Positions 46,371 through 55,288 of a DNA stretch of 64,000 bases are shown here, piece by piece. Origin of the DNA: Planobispora rosea (GTDB lineage: Bacteria > Actinomycetota > Actinomycetes > Streptosporangiales > Streptosporangiaceae); NCBI RefSeq assembly GCF_014648175.1, contig NZ_BMQP01000014.1, forward strand, positions 1 to 64,000, given 5' to 3'. Positions within the stretch are counted from its first letter, which is position 1; every line of letters starts with the position of its first letter. Under the pieces are notes generated by a model that saw only the letters and a program-made list of their open reading frames with translations, did not search any database and was not told where the DNA came from. The translations under genes were made by a program, and so were the position numbers.

Positions 46371-46841
46371 CTATCCGATCCGCGTCGCGGAGTCCGTGCG
46401 GCCTGCCGGGGACCCGGGCGTCGCGGAGTCCGTACGGCCTGCCGGGGACCCGGGCAGGGAGCCGCGTGCCACGTGCGCAAGAGTGACCTCGGTGAGCATG
46501 GCCTCCTCGTGGTCGCGCATCGCCTCCCACAGCTCGGCCAGCGGCCCGGCCACCCCCGGGTAGCCGCCGTGGTCGCTGCCCTCGGGAACGCCCTCGACGA
46601 TCGCGACGATCTCGGCGAGGGTGATCTCCTCGGCGGGGCGGGCCAGCCAGTAGCCCCCCTCGGGGCCACGCTGGCTGTGCAGCACTCCGGCCCGCCGCAG
46701 CTGGAGCAGGATGCTGTCGAGGAACCGGCGCGGGATTGCCTGGGCCGCCGCGATCCGCTCCGCGTGGACGGGGCCGGGCGGAGCGGCGGCGAGCTCGGCC
46801 GTCGCACGCAGGGCGTACTGGGTTCTGGCGGAGATCCGCAT
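46371..46841 (-). CDS. Rrf2-family transcriptional regulator without an iron-sulfur cluster motif
   Basis: 156 residues. Winged helix: ISARTQYALRATAELAAA, IAAAQAIPRRFLDSILLQLR, GPEGGYWLARPAEEITLAEI. The three-Cys cluster of IscR/NsrR is absent, as in the cysteine regulator CymR. The last 26 residues are a 12-residue repeat GSPAGRTDSATP coded by two 36-base copies at 46383-46418 and 46419-46454. The gene is last in the leftward import operon (10 bases after the permease), so it probably controls sulfur use. Confidence 0.85.
   Translation of the reverse strand: MRISARTQYALRATAELAAAPPGPVHAERIAAAQAIPRRFLDSILLQLRRAGVLHSQRGPEGGYWLARPAEEITLAEIVAIVEGVPEGSDHGGYPGVAGPLAELWEAMRDHEEAMLTEVTLAHVARGSLPGSPAGRTDSATPGSPAGRTDSATRIG
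46383..46454. repeat. 36-bp tandem duplication in the Rrf2 C-terminus
   Basis: Two adjacent 36-base units (46383-46418 and 46419-46454), one mismatch. They encode the repeated C-terminal GSPAGRTDSAT segment of the Rrf2 protein and keep the frame. Confidence 0.85.
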
Positions 46842-46851
46842 GACCGTCCGA

Positions 46852-47805
46852 TCAGGTGGTGACCTGGTGCAGGCCCCAGCGGCGGCGCAACGCGGTGTCG
46901 GCCGCGCCGAAGAGCAGGTCGACCGCGATGCCGATGACCAGGATGACGATCATCGTGGCGAGCAGGCCCGCTGAGTCGGCCAGCTCGCGGGCGAAGTGCA
47001 GCTGCTCGCCCAGCGACGCCTGGTTGGCGATGATGACCAGCAGCTCACCGGCCATCAGGGACCGCCAGGCGAACGCCCAGCCCTGCTTGAGCCCGGCCAG
47101 GAACGACGGCAGGGAGGCGGGCAGGATCACGTGCCGGTACAGGCTCAGCCGCCGCAGGCCGAGCATGTGCCCGGCGCGCAGCAGGATGGGCGGGGTGTAG
47201 TCGACGCCCGCGATGAGCCCGTTGGCGATGGACGGCGCCGCGCCGAGGATCACGACGAACGTGATGGCGCTCTCGGTCAGCCCGAACAGCAGGATGGCCA
47301 GCGGGAACCAGGCGATCGACGGCATGGTCTGCAGGCCGGTGATCAGCGAGCCGACCGCCCGGCGCAGCGGGCGGATCCTGGACACCAGGGCGCCGACGAC
47401 GAGACCGACCGCGATGGCCAGTGCGAACCCGACGACGGCCCGGCGCATGGTGACGGCCACGGCGCCGTAGAACTCGGCCTCGCCCATGCGGTCGGCCAGC
47501 TCGGTCAGAGTGGTGACCGGCCCGGCGAAGACGTACTCGGGCCACCAGCCCGCGAGCACGACGCCCTGCCAGACCGCCAGGACGATCACGATCGCGGAGG
47601 CGACCGGCCAGATCCCCGACCACAGGCGGGAGGCGAACCCGCGCCGCTGCCCGACGGACAGTTCCAGCGCGTCCAGCCCGGCGAGCTGCCGGGCGTGGAT
47701 GTCGGCCTGCGGGGTTCGCGCGTCGACGGCCACCTCGGGCCCCTTTCCGGATCGTTCCTCCGACGGCCGTCCGGCCGTCCCCTGGGATGTGAGGTCAGCG
47801 GCCAT
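46852..47805 (-). CDS. ABC transporter permease, sulfonate/nitrate type (SsuC-like)
   Basis: 317 residues. About 65 disordered N-terminal residues, then six membrane helices starting WPVASAIVIVLAVWQGVVLA; coupling region LRAGHMLGLRRLSLYRHVIL. ATG 47805 is preceded by AGGAGGT. It overlaps the ATPase stop by 11 bases. Forms the channel of the second import operon of this block. Confidence 0.88.
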   Translation of the reverse strand: MAADLTSQGTAGRPSEERSGKGPEVAVDARTPQADIHARQLAGLDALELSVGQRRGFASRLWSGIWPVASAIVIVLAVWQGVVLAGWWPEYVFAGPVTTLTELADRMGEAEFYGAVAVTMRRAVVGFALAIAVGLVVGALVSRIRPLRRAVGSLITGLQTMPSIAWFPLAILLFGLTESAITFVVILGAAPSIANGLIAGVDYTPPILLRAGHMLGLRRLSLYRHVILPASLPSFLAGLKQGWAFAWRSLMAGELLVIIANQASLGEQLHFARELADSAGLLATMIVILVIGIAVDLLFGAADTALRRRWGLHQVTT

Positions 47806-48610
47806 GGCGCAGGACCTCCTCGCGCAGCCGGTCGGTGATCTCGGCTGCCTGCCGGGCCACCTCCGCCGAGTCGGTACGGCGGGGCCGCTCCAGCGTCACC
47901 GGGAAGTCCCGCACCACCCGGCCGGGCCGGCTGGACAGCAGCACCACCCGGTCGCCGAGCCGTACGGCCTCGCGCACGTTGTGCGTGACGAACAGCACCG
48001 ACAGGCTCCGTTCGCGCCAGATGCGCTCCAGCTCGTCGTGGAGCAGGTCGCGCGTCATCGCGTCCAGCGCGCCGAACGGCTCGTCCATCAGCAGCACGTC
48101 GGCGTCCTGGGCGAGCGCGCGGGCCAGCGCGACCCGCTGGCGCATGCCGCCCGACAGCTCGTGCGGACGCTTGCCGCCGAACCCGTCGAGGTGCACGATC
48201 CGCAGGAACTCGGCGGCGCGAGAGCGCCGCTCCGCCTTCGCCACGCCCTTGGCCCGCAGCGCCATCTCGACGTTGGCCGAGACGGTCAGCCAGGGGAACA
48301 GCGCCGGTTCCTGGAACATCATGGCCACCCGGTCGCGGTCGGCCTCGATGGTCCCGGCGGTGGGCGCGTCCAGCCCGGCCACCAGCGACAGCAGCGTGCT
48401 CTTGCCGCAGCCGGAGGCGCCCAGCAGGCAGACGAACTCGCCGGGGGCCACGTCGAGGGAGACTCCGTCCAGGGCCAGCAGGCCGTTCGTGCCGTGGCCG
48501 TACACCTTGGAGACCGACTCCAGGCGGACGGCGGGTCCGCGGCGTGCGGCCCGGTCGGCGGTCTGCCCGTTCAGCGGATCGGTCAACGGCGGGGTCAGCG
48601 GAGCGGTCAT
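47795..48610 (-). CDS. ABC transporter ATPase, sulfonate/nitrate type (SsuB-like)
   Basis: 271 residues. Walker A LLGASGCGKSTLL, Q-loop FQEPALFPW, signature LSGGMRQR, Walker B VLLMDEPFGALDA, H-loop THNVRE. ATG 48610 follows AGGAGGCGA. The first 25 residues are Pro/Asp-rich. Powers the permease at 46852. Confidence 0.9.
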   Translation of the reverse strand: MTAPLTPPLTDPLNGQTADRAARRGPAVRLESVSKVYGHGTNGLLALDGVSLDVAPGEFVCLLGASGCGKSTLLSLVAGLDAPTAGTIEADRDRVAMMFQEPALFPWLTVSANVEMALRAKGVAKAERRSRAAEFLRIVHLDGFGGKRPHELSGGMRQRVALARALAQDADVLLMDEPFGALDAMTRDLLHDELERIWRERSLSVLFVTHNVREAVRLGDRVVLLSSRPGRVVRDFPVTLERPRRTDSAEVARQAAEITDRLREEVLRHGR

Positions 48611-48623
48611 CGGGTGTCGCCTC

Positions 48624-49697
48624 CTACTTGTCGGAGATGGAGGGCCGGCCCTTGGCGGCGAGGACCTCGTTGAGGATCTTCAGGTCGTAGATGCCGTTGA
48701 GGTCCACCGGCTCCAGCAGGCCCACCTTGACGGCGTGGTCGGCGCTGCCCACCAGAGACGAGGCGATCGGGTCGTTGGTGAAGGTGATGTTCTTGAACGC
48801 GGCGTCGAGCACCTCGGGCTTGAGCGGCTTGCCGGTCAGCTTCTCCAGCGCGGCGTTGGCGGTCCGGGCGGCCCCGGCCGGGTCGGACTCGATGAGCGCG
48901 TTTGCCTCGACGTGCGCCTCGACCAGCTTCTTGACCGTCTCGGGGTGCTCCTTGGCGAACTCCTGGCGGACGATCAGGTGGGTGATCACGAACTGCTTGT
49001 CCGGCCACAGGTCGCGCTCGTCGACGAGCACCTTGCCGCCGCTCTCGGTGATCAGACGGCTGGCGAACGGCTCGGGCACCCAGGCTCCGTCGATGTCGCC
49101 GGTGGCGAAGGTCTGGATGGTCTGGGAGTTCTCCTGCGGCACGATGGAGACCTCGCCGCCGCCCTTGGTGTCGGTCTTGACGCCCTGGGAGTCGAGCCAG
49201 TAGCGCAGCGCCACGTCCTGGGTGTTGCCGAGCTGCGGGGTGGCGATCTTCTTGCCCTTGAGATCGGCGACGCTCTTGATCTCGGGCTTGACGACGAGGA
49301 ACACCCCGCCCGAGGCCGCTCCCGCGATGATCTTGATGGCCTCGCCCTTGGACTTGGCCCAGGCGTTGATGGCCGGGTTCGGGCCGACGTAGGTGGCGTC
49401 GACCGCACCGGAGAAGACCGCCTCGATGGCGGCCGGACCGGCGTTGAACGTGCTGGTCTTCAGAGTGGTTCCGGAGCCCAGGTGCTTGGCGAACAGCCCC
49501 TTCTCCGTCCCGACCAGCGCGGTGGCGTGCGTGATGTTCGGGAAGTAGCCCAGGCGCACCTCCGCGGGCCCGCCGTTCCCGCCCGCCGCGGTCGCGCCGG
49601 TGGACTCCGTGCCGCCGCAGGCCGCCACGGCCGTCAGCGCCAGCGCGGCGACGGCCACCGCCACTCCGCGAAGCCTGCGGTCCTTGCGAGCGCTCAT
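48624..49697 (-). CDS. Aliphatic sulfonate-type ABC substrate-binding lipoprotein (SsuA-like)
   Basis: 357 residues with a lipoprotein signal (RGVAVAVAALALT, lipobox AVAAC, Cys27). Mature protein: VRLGYFPNITHATALVGTEK, SGAVDATYVGPNPAINAWAKS, and QTFATGDIDGAWVPEPFA, of the SsuA/TauA/NrtA fold. ATG 49697 follows GGGAGA. First gene of an operon with the ATPase, permease and Rrf2 regulator. Nitrate or taurine cannot be ruled out as ligand. Confidence 0.88.
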   Translation of the reverse strand: MSARKDRRLRGVAVAVAALALTAVAACGGTESTGATAAGGNGGPAEVRLGYFPNITHATALVGTEKGLFAKHLGSGTTLKTSTFNAGPAAIEAVFSGAVDATYVGPNPAINAWAKSKGEAIKIIAGAASGGVFLVVKPEIKSVADLKGKKIATPQLGNTQDVALRYWLDSQGVKTDTKGGGEVSIVPQENSQTIQTFATGDIDGAWVPEPFASRLITESGGKVLVDERDLWPDKQFVITHLIVRQEFAKEHPETVKKLVEAHVEANALIESDPAGAARTANAALEKLTGKPLKPEVLDAAFKNITFTNDPIASSLVGSADHAVKVGLLEPVDLNGIYDLKILNEVLAAKGRPSISDK

Positions 49698-49745
49698 GAT
49701 TCTCCCTATTTCCCACTTATTTAGTAGACTTAGTGTGTTTATAGG

Positions 49746-49776
49746 GCCGGAGAGCTCTCACGTCAAGCTCTCCGGC
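49746..49776 (-). terminator. Hairpin between the two sulfur operons
   Basis: Exact 11-base arms GCCGGAGAGCT (49746-49756) and AGCTCTCCGGC (49766-49776) around a 9-base loop, after the flavin reductase stop on the minus strand and upstream of the SsuA-like gene. It probably ends the monooxygenase operon. Confidence 0.7.
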
Positions 49777-49855
49777 GGTAACGGGATGATGACGAACGGT
49801 CATGGGCGCGCCGGAGCAGCCGGGGGACGCGGGCCCGGCCGCTCCGGCGCACCGG

Positions 49856-50398
49856 TCAGGGGTGGGCGATGAACCGGCCGAAACGGCCCTGGTGGTACAG
49901 GAGGGGACGGCCCGAGCCGTGCAGGACCGCCTCCGCGACCAGGCCCACGACCAGGACGTGGTCGCCCACGTCCACCGTCTCGTACGGCAGGCAGACCAGG
50001 TGCGCCGAGACGTCCCGCAGCAGCGGCGCCCCGAGCGGCCCGGGGCTCCAGCGGGTGGGCGCGGCGAAGCGGTCGACGCCCTTGCTGGCGAAGCGCGCGG
50101 CCAGCTCGGCCTGGTCGCTGGCCAGGATGTTGACCGCGAAGTGGTCGGCCTGGCCCAGCCACGGCCAGGTGGTGGAGCCCTGGTCGACGTAGAACGAGAC
50201 CAGGGGCGGGTCCAGGCTGACCGAGGAGAAGGAGGTCGCGGTCAGCCCGACGGGCACGCCCTGGCTCTGCGCGGTGATCACGACCACGCCCGCGGCGTGC
50301 ACGGCGAGCGCCCGGCGGAAGGTGCCGCGATCCACGGGCCGGACCGGCGGAGCCTCCGGAAGGGTCCCCGGGAAGGTCCCCGGAAGCGTCTCGGTCAT
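49856..50398 (-). CDS. Flavin reductase domain protein
   Basis: 180 residues from ATG 50398. Flavin-reductase-like split-barrel: FRRALAVHAAGVVVITAQ, PVGLTATSFSSVSLDPPLV, VNILASDQAELAARFASKG. It makes reduced FMN for the monooxygenase. Its ATG overlaps the stop of the next-upstream gene (ATGA). A second, unrelated FMN reductase gene sits just upstream, so the operon holds two flavin reductases. Confidence 0.9.
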   Translation of the reverse strand: MTETLPGTFPGTLPEAPPVRPVDRGTFRRALAVHAAGVVVITAQSQGVPVGLTATSFSSVSLDPPLVSFYVDQGSTTWPWLGQADHFAVNILASDQAELAARFASKGVDRFAAPTRWSPGPLGAPLLRDVSAHLVCLPYETVDVGDHVLVVGLVAEAVLHGSGRPLLYHQGRFGRFIAHP

Positions 50399-50967
50399 GC
50401 TCCCGCCCCTTCCCTCAGCACCGCGGTCACCTGGGGGGCGACCCGGTCGGCCCAGCGCGCGAGGACCTCGCCGGGATCCGGTGTCTCGGCTTCCAGCAGC
50501 GCCAGCCCGGGGGTCGGCACGTGGGCGCCGAGCTCGACCAGGACGGGCCGCAGGTGCAGCTCGACCGCCAGGGCGTGCCGGGGGTCGCCCATGACCAGAA
50601 GCGGCAGCGCCGTGGTCCCGGCCAGCGCGCCGCCGGGGAGCCGGTCGAGGAAGGCCTTGAGCAGCCCGGTGTAGCTGGCCTTGTAGGTCGGGCTGGCCAC
50701 CACGAGCACCTCGGCCCCCGCGACCAGCTCCAGCGCCACCTCCACTCCCGCGGACGGGCCGGGCGCCAGCAGGTGCGGCCCGAGCGCCGCCAGGTCCACG
50801 ACCTCGCCCGGACCGTGGTGCCCGATCCGCCGCCCGATCGCCTCGGCGGCGGCCTCGGCCGCGGCCCGTGTCCTGGACCCGGCACGGGGGTTGCCGACCA
50901 ATGTCACGAGGGAGCCCACCGGCGCACCGTCCTCTCGTCGCTCCTTGTCCGCCACCGGGATGCTCAC
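50395..50967 (-). CDS. NADPH-dependent FMN reductase (SsuE-like)
   Basis: 190 residues from GTG 50967, overlapping the monooxygenase stop by GTGA. Flavodoxin-like: VGNPRAGSRTRAAAEAAAEA, VVASPTYKASYTGLLKAFLD, VELGAHVPTPGLALLE. SsuE-type enzymes supply FMNH2 to SsuD-type monooxygenases. Placement right after the monooxygenase supports this. Confidence 0.9.
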   Translation of the reverse strand: MSIPVADKERREDGAPVGSLVTLVGNPRAGSRTRAAAEAAAEAIGRRIGHHGPGEVVDLAALGPHLLAPGPSAGVEVALELVAGAEVLVVASPTYKASYTGLLKAFLDRLPGGALAGTTALPLLVMGDPRHALAVELHLRPVLVELGAHVPTPGLALLEAETPDPGEVLARWADRVAPQVTAVLREGAGA

Positions 50968-52310
50968 GAGACCACCACCGGGTCGAGCCGCCTGTCCGCG
51001 CTCCGCGCGTAGCGGGAGGCGGGCCGGTCCAGGCCGTAGTTCTCGCGCAGCGTACGGCCCTCGTACTCGGTCCGGAACAGGCCCCTGATCTGCAGTTCCG
51101 GCACGACGTGGTCGACGAAGTCCGCCAGGCCGCCGGGCAGCACCGGCGGCATGACGTTGAACCCGTCGGCCGCGCCGTTCTCGAACCACACCTGGATCTC
51201 ATCGGCGATCTGCTCCGGCGTCCCGGCCACGACCCGGTGCCCCCGGCCGCCCGCCAGGCGGCCCAGGAGCTGCCGGACGGTGAGGTTCTCCCGGCGGGCG
51301 AGGTCGATGACGAGCTTGCGGCGGCTCTGGGCCCCCTCCGTCTCGACGGAGACGTCGGGCAGCGGCCGGTCCAGCGCGTCGTGCGTCAGCTCGATGCCCG
51401 TCATGCTGGAGAGCTGGGCCAGGCCGTACGCGGGGATGATGAGGTCCTCCAGTTCCTTGCCCAACCGGAGCGCCTCCCGCTCGGTGGAGCCGATGATCGG
51501 AGAGATGCCGGGCAGGACCAGCAGCTGGTCGGGGCGCCTGCCGTACCGGGCGAGACGGCCCTTGAGGTCGGCGTAGAACTCCTGCCCCTCGGCCAGGGTC
51601 TGCTGGGCGGTGAAGACCGCCTCGGCGTGGCGGGCGGCGAACTCCTTGCCGTCCTCCGACGAACCGGCCTGGACCAGGAGCGGGTGGCCCTGCGGCGGGC
51701 GGGAGGTGTTGAGCGGGCCGCGGACCCGGAAGTGGACGCCGTCGTGGTCGAGCGTGTGGATCTTGCCGGCGTCGGCGTAGAGACCCGCGCGGCGGTCGCC
51801 GACGACGGCGTCGTCCTCCCAGCTGTCCCAGAGCCGGGTGACCACCTCCAGGAACTCGGTGGCCCGCGCGTAGCGGTCGGCGTGGGCGGGGCGCTCGATG
51901 CCGAAGTTGCGCGCCTCGGCCTCGCCCGCGGAGGTGACGATGTTCCATCCGGCCCGGCCGCCGCTGATGTGGTCCAGCGAGGCGAACTTGCGGGCCACGT
52001 GGAACGGCTCGTTGTAGGTGGTGGACACGGTCGCGATCAGGCCGATGTGGTCGGTGACCGCGGCCAGTGCCGACAGCAGCGTCAGCGGCTCCAGCCCGCC
52101 CAGCGCGTTGTGCCGGACGTCGCCCTGCAGGGCGAGGCCGTCGGCGAGGAAGACCGAGTCGAGCCTGCCCCGCTCGGCGATGCGGGCCAGCTCCTGGTAG
52201 TGCCGGACGTCGGTGAGGCGGGCCGGTTCGGTGAGCGGGTGGCGCCAGGCCGCCTCGTGGTGGCCGACCCCCATGAGGAAGGCGTTCAGGCGGAGCGTAC
52301 GGAAGCTCAT
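50964..52310 (-). CDS. FMN-dependent LLM monooxygenase, NtaA/SnaA/DszA family
   Basis: 448 residues. N-terminal RLNAFLMGVGHHEAAWRHP, then SVFLADGLALQG, SGGRAGWNIVTS and RNFGIERPAHADRYAR are typical of the NtaA/SnaA/DszA group (bacterial luciferase fold). Members oxidise sulfones, nitrilotriacetate or alkyl sulfur compounds with FMNH2 and oxygen. The ABC genes and two FMN reductases in the same operon point to sulfur release from an organosulfur compound. ATG 52310 has GGAGGA upstream and overlaps the permease stop (TGATG). Confidence 0.9.
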   Translation of the reverse strand: MSFRTLRLNAFLMGVGHHEAAWRHPLTEPARLTDVRHYQELARIAERGRLDSVFLADGLALQGDVRHNALGGLEPLTLLSALAAVTDHIGLIATVSTTYNEPFHVARKFASLDHISGGRAGWNIVTSAGEAEARNFGIERPAHADRYARATEFLEVVTRLWDSWEDDAVVGDRRAGLYADAGKIHTLDHDGVHFRVRGPLNTSRPPQGHPLLVQAGSSEDGKEFAARHAEAVFTAQQTLAEGQEFYADLKGRLARYGRRPDQLLVLPGISPIIGSTEREALRLGKELEDLIIPAYGLAQLSSMTGIELTHDALDRPLPDVSVETEGAQSRRKLVIDLARRENLTVRQLLGRLAGGRGHRVVAGTPEQIADEIQVWFENGAADGFNVMPPVLPGGLADFVDHVVPELQIRGLFRTEYEGRTLRENYGLDRPASRYARSADRRLDPVVVS

Positions 52311-53302
52311 CAGGTGGTCCTCCACGTCGAGAAACGGCGCTCCACGCTGAGCAGGAGCAGGTTGAACAGCAGACCGAGCGCGGAGATCGTGATGATTCCG
52401 GCGTACATATCGGGGATGCGGAAGTTGAACTGCGTGTCCTGGATGAGGTAGCCGAGTCCGGCCTTGGCCCCGACCATCTCAGCGAAGATCAGCACGAGGA
52501 TGGAGTAGGCGCCAGCCAGCCGGATGCCGGTGAAGATGGTCGGCACGGCCGCCGGCAGGATCACCTTCTGGAACAGCCTGACCGGGCCGAGCCCCATGGA
52601 CCGGGCCGACTTGATCAGCAGCGGCTCCACGGTCCTGACCCCGCTGACGGTGTTCAGCAGGATCGGCCAGGCGCAGGCGTAGAACACGAAGACGATCTTC
52701 GAGGTCTCCCCCAGGCCGAAGATGAGGATGAAGACCGGCAGCAGGGCCACGGCCGAGGTGTTGCGGAACAGCTCCAGCACCGGGCTGAGGAACTCGGCGA
52801 CCGGCCGGTACCAGCCGATGGCCAGGCCGAGCGGGATGGCCAGCACGATGGCCAGGCCGAAGCCGGACAGGGAGCGGATCAGCGACGCCTGGAAGTGGTC
52901 CAGCAGCTGCCCGCTGAGCAGCAGGTCGTACCAGGCGGCCAGGATCTCCGACAGCGGCGGCACGAACACCGCGTCGACCACCCCGAGGCGGGGCAGCGCC
53001 TCCCAGACGCCGGCCAGCAGCACCAGGGCCAGCGACCGGTTGACCGCGGCGAGCAGCCGGGCCGCCAGCGGGGGCCGCGTCCTCCCGGCGACCTTGAAGA
53101 AGTTGGTGGCCCTGTCGTCCGCGGTGGGGACGTCGCCCCGCGGCGGGCCCACCGGGTTCACCGGGTTCACCGGGCTCGCAGCCTCCGTTCCGTCCGCCTT
53201 CTCCGGCTGCGCCGCCCTGCGCGCCGGGCCGGCGGGGGCGGGGGCGGGGGCGGCGGAGTCCGATGCGGGGTGGGGAACGGTCAGGGTGGTGTCGTCAGCC
53301 AA
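52310..53302 (-). CDS. ABC transporter permease, sulfonate type (SsuC-like)
   Basis: 330 residues, starting with TTG 53302 (AGGAGCG 7 bases upstream). An extended N-terminus of about 80 residues precedes six membrane helices from SLALVLLAGVWEALPRLGVV; coupling segment IKSARSMGLGPVRLFQKVIL. Overlaps the ATPase end by 8 bases. Part of the leader-peptide-controlled operon. Confidence 0.88.
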   Translation of the reverse strand: MADDTTLTVPHPASDSAAPAPAPAGPARRAAQPEKADGTEAASPVNPVNPVGPPRGDVPTADDRATNFFKVAGRTRPPLAARLLAAVNRSLALVLLAGVWEALPRLGVVDAVFVPPLSEILAAWYDLLLSGQLLDHFQASLIRSLSGFGLAIVLAIPLGLAIGWYRPVAEFLSPVLELFRNTSAVALLPVFILIFGLGETSKIVFVFYACAWPILLNTVSGVRTVEPLLIKSARSMGLGPVRLFQKVILPAAVPTIFTGIRLAGAYSILVLIFAEMVGAKAGLGYLIQDTQFNFRIPDMYAGIITISALGLLFNLLLLSVERRFSTWRTT

Positions 53303-54170
53303 CGGTCCGCTCCTGTTCCTGGGCCGCGGCGACCTCGTCGCGCAGCAGAGTCCAGATGTGGTGGCGGTACTCGCCGAATCCCGGGTCGGCGCGCAGGTCG
53401 CCCTCGCGCGAGTCGAACGCGATGTCGAGGACCCGCTTGATCCGGCCGGGCCTGGAGGTCATCACGGCGACCCGCTGCCCCAGGTAGACGGCCTCGTCGA
53501 TGCCGTGGGTGATGAACACCACCGTCTTGTTCGTCTTCTCCCAGATGCGCAGCAGCTCCTCCTGGAGGGACTCCCTGGTCTGGGCGTCGAGCGCGGCGAA
53601 CGGCTCGTCCATCAGCAGCACGTCCGGGTCGAAGGCGAGGCTGCGGGCGATAGCCACGCGCTGACGCATGCCGCCCGACAGCTCGTGCGGGTAGCGCTGC
53701 TCGAACCCGCTCAGCCCGACCAGCTCCAGGTAGTGCCGGGCCCGCTCGCGCCGCTCCCCCTTCGGTACGGCCTTCGCCTCCAGCCCGAACTCAATGTTGG
53801 CCAGGGCCGTGCGCCACGGGAACAGCGCGTACTGCTGGAAGACGATGCCGCGGTCCAGGCCGGGGCCGTCGACGACGCGGCCGTCGATGAGGATCTGCCC
53901 GGTGGTGGGGGCGGTGAGGCCGGCGATCAGGTCGAGCAGCGTGGACTTGCCGCAGCCGCTCGGGCCGACCAGGGTGAGGAACTCCCCCTCGCGCACGTCC
54001 AGGTCGATGCCCTCGACCGCGGTGAACGGCCGGTCGGATCCCCGGATCTGGAAGACCTTGCCGACCCCCCGGATGCCGATCTTCACCGGTCCGGCGGTGA
54101 TGTGGTCCGTGGTGATGTGGCCCGTGGTGAGGTGGCCCGTGGTGAGGTGTTCGGCGGTGTGCGGGCTCAC
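53295..54170 (-). CDS. ABC transporter ATPase, sulfonate type (SsuB-like)
   Basis: 291 residues from GTG 54170 (GTGA overlap with the binding protein). Walker A LVGPSGCGKSTLL, signature LSGGMRQR, Walker B VLLMDEPFAALDA, H-loop ITHGIDEAVYLG. The first 25 residues are a five-residue repeat (HLTTG/HITTD) coded by a 15-base tandem repeat at 54096-54155; the start might be later, after the repeat. Confidence 0.88.
   Translation of the reverse strand: MSPHTAEHLTTGHLTTGHITTDHITAGPVKIGIRGVGKVFQIRGSDRPFTAVEGIDLDVREGEFLTLVGPSGCGKSTLLDLIAGLTAPTTGQILIDGRVVDGPGLDRGIVFQQYALFPWRTALANIEFGLEAKAVPKGERRERARHYLELVGLSGFEQRYPHELSGGMRQRVAIARSLAFDPDVLLMDEPFAALDAQTRESLQEELLRIWEKTNKTVVFITHGIDEAVYLGQRVAVMTSRPGRIKRVLDIAFDSREGDLRADPGFGEYRHHIWTLLRDEVAAAQEQERTVG
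54096..54155. repeat. 15-bp tandem repeat in the ATPase N-terminus
   Basis: Four 15-base units of GGTGATGTGGTCCGT type at 54096, 54111, 54126 and 54141 (a few mismatches, last degenerate). They encode the HLTTG/HITTD repeat of the sulfonate-type ATPase. Confidence 0.75.
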
Positions 54171-55186
54171 GAGGCGCTCCCGTTCCCGAAGGGGTTGAAC
54201 TCGTTGGTGTACAGGTCAGACGTCTTGACCTGGCCGGACGTGATCTCGCCCTCGCGCTCCAGCCAGTCGATCCAGGTCTGGAACTCCTTGGCGTCGATCA
54301 CGCCGCCCTTGCCGCGCACGCCGCTGCTCTGCCAGAACTCGACGGCCGTGGTGTCCTCGTTGCGCCCACGCTTGGCGATGATCTCCTTGTACTTGGCGAC
54401 CACCTCCTCACGGGAGTGGGTCTGGGTCCACTCGATGGCCTTGGCGTACGCCTCGACGAACTTCTTCGTGGTGGTCGGATTCTCGGCGATGAAGTCCTCG
54501 CGGAGCACGACGCTGCCCGCGGTGAAGGAACCGAACAGGTCGATGTCCTTGAACAGGGGGGTGATGCCCCCGCGCTCCAGGGCCTTGTCCCGCAGGATGC
54601 CGCCGAGCGCGGCCACGTCGATCTGCCCTTGCCGCAGCGCCTGCTCGGTGTTGACCGGCGGCACGACGACCAGCTCGACCTTGTCGATCTCCTCCGGGGT
54701 CAGGCCGCCGCGCTTGAGGTACTCCTTGAGCACGGCCTCCAGGTGGGCGCCGAGCGTGTTGACCCCGATCTTCTTGCCGATCAGATCGCGGGGCCCCTTG
54801 ATCGGCGAGCCGTCGGCGACGTAGTAGCCGATGTAGCTCTTCTCGTCGCTTCCGTAGTAGCCGACCACAGCCTTGATCGGGGCCCTGGCCGCGACGAGTT
54901 TGATGATGGCGCCGTTGAAGGCGCCGCCGAAATCGGTCTGGCCGGTGGCGGCCGACTGGATGTCCTGCGGGCCCGAGATGGTGTTCCCGATCCACTTGAG
55001 CTTGATGTCCCCGAGGTAGCCGAGCTCCTGGGCCAGCTCGGGGAAGGTGACGGCGCCGACGCTGCCCTGGTAGCGCAGCTCGGTCACCTCCGAGCTGCCG
55101 GGTTTGGCGGAGCCGGAGGCCGAGCCGCAGGCGACCAGGGAGGCGGCCAGCAGAACGGAGAGGAGGGCATGACTGGTTCTGATCAC
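54167..55186 (-). CDS. Sulfonate-type ABC substrate-binding lipoprotein
   Basis: 339 residues from GTG 55186, with GAGGA 9-13 bases upstream; an ATG at 55210 has no ribosome site. Lipoprotein signal ALLSVLLAASLVAC with Cys20. Mature: LRYQGSVGAVTFPELAQELG, TDFGGAFNGAIIKLVAARAP, PIKGPRDLIGKKIGVNTLGA. NrtA/SsuA-type fold. First structural gene of the operon; a 24-residue leader peptide lies 255 bases upstream. Confidence 0.88.
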   Translation of the reverse strand: MIRTSHALLSVLLAASLVACGSASGSAKPGSSEVTELRYQGSVGAVTFPELAQELGYLGDIKLKWIGNTISGPQDIQSAATGQTDFGGAFNGAIIKLVAARAPIKAVVGYYGSDEKSYIGYYVADGSPIKGPRDLIGKKIGVNTLGAHLEAVLKEYLKRGGLTPEEIDKVELVVVPPVNTEQALRQGQIDVAALGGILRDKALERGGITPLFKDIDLFGSFTAGSVVLREDFIAENPTTTKKFVEAYAKAIEWTQTHSREEVVAKYKEIIAKRGRNEDTTAVEFWQSSGVRGKGGVIDAKEFQTWIDWLEREGEITSGQVKTSDLYTNEFNPFGNGSAS

Positions 55187-55288
55187 GGAAGTGGTCCTCA
55201 GGAAGGGCATGCTCGCGCGGGGCCGTGCCGCGGGCGGGGCATGCCGGTGGAAAACAGAGTGGAGTTCACGGAGGAGGGCGTGGGCGCC

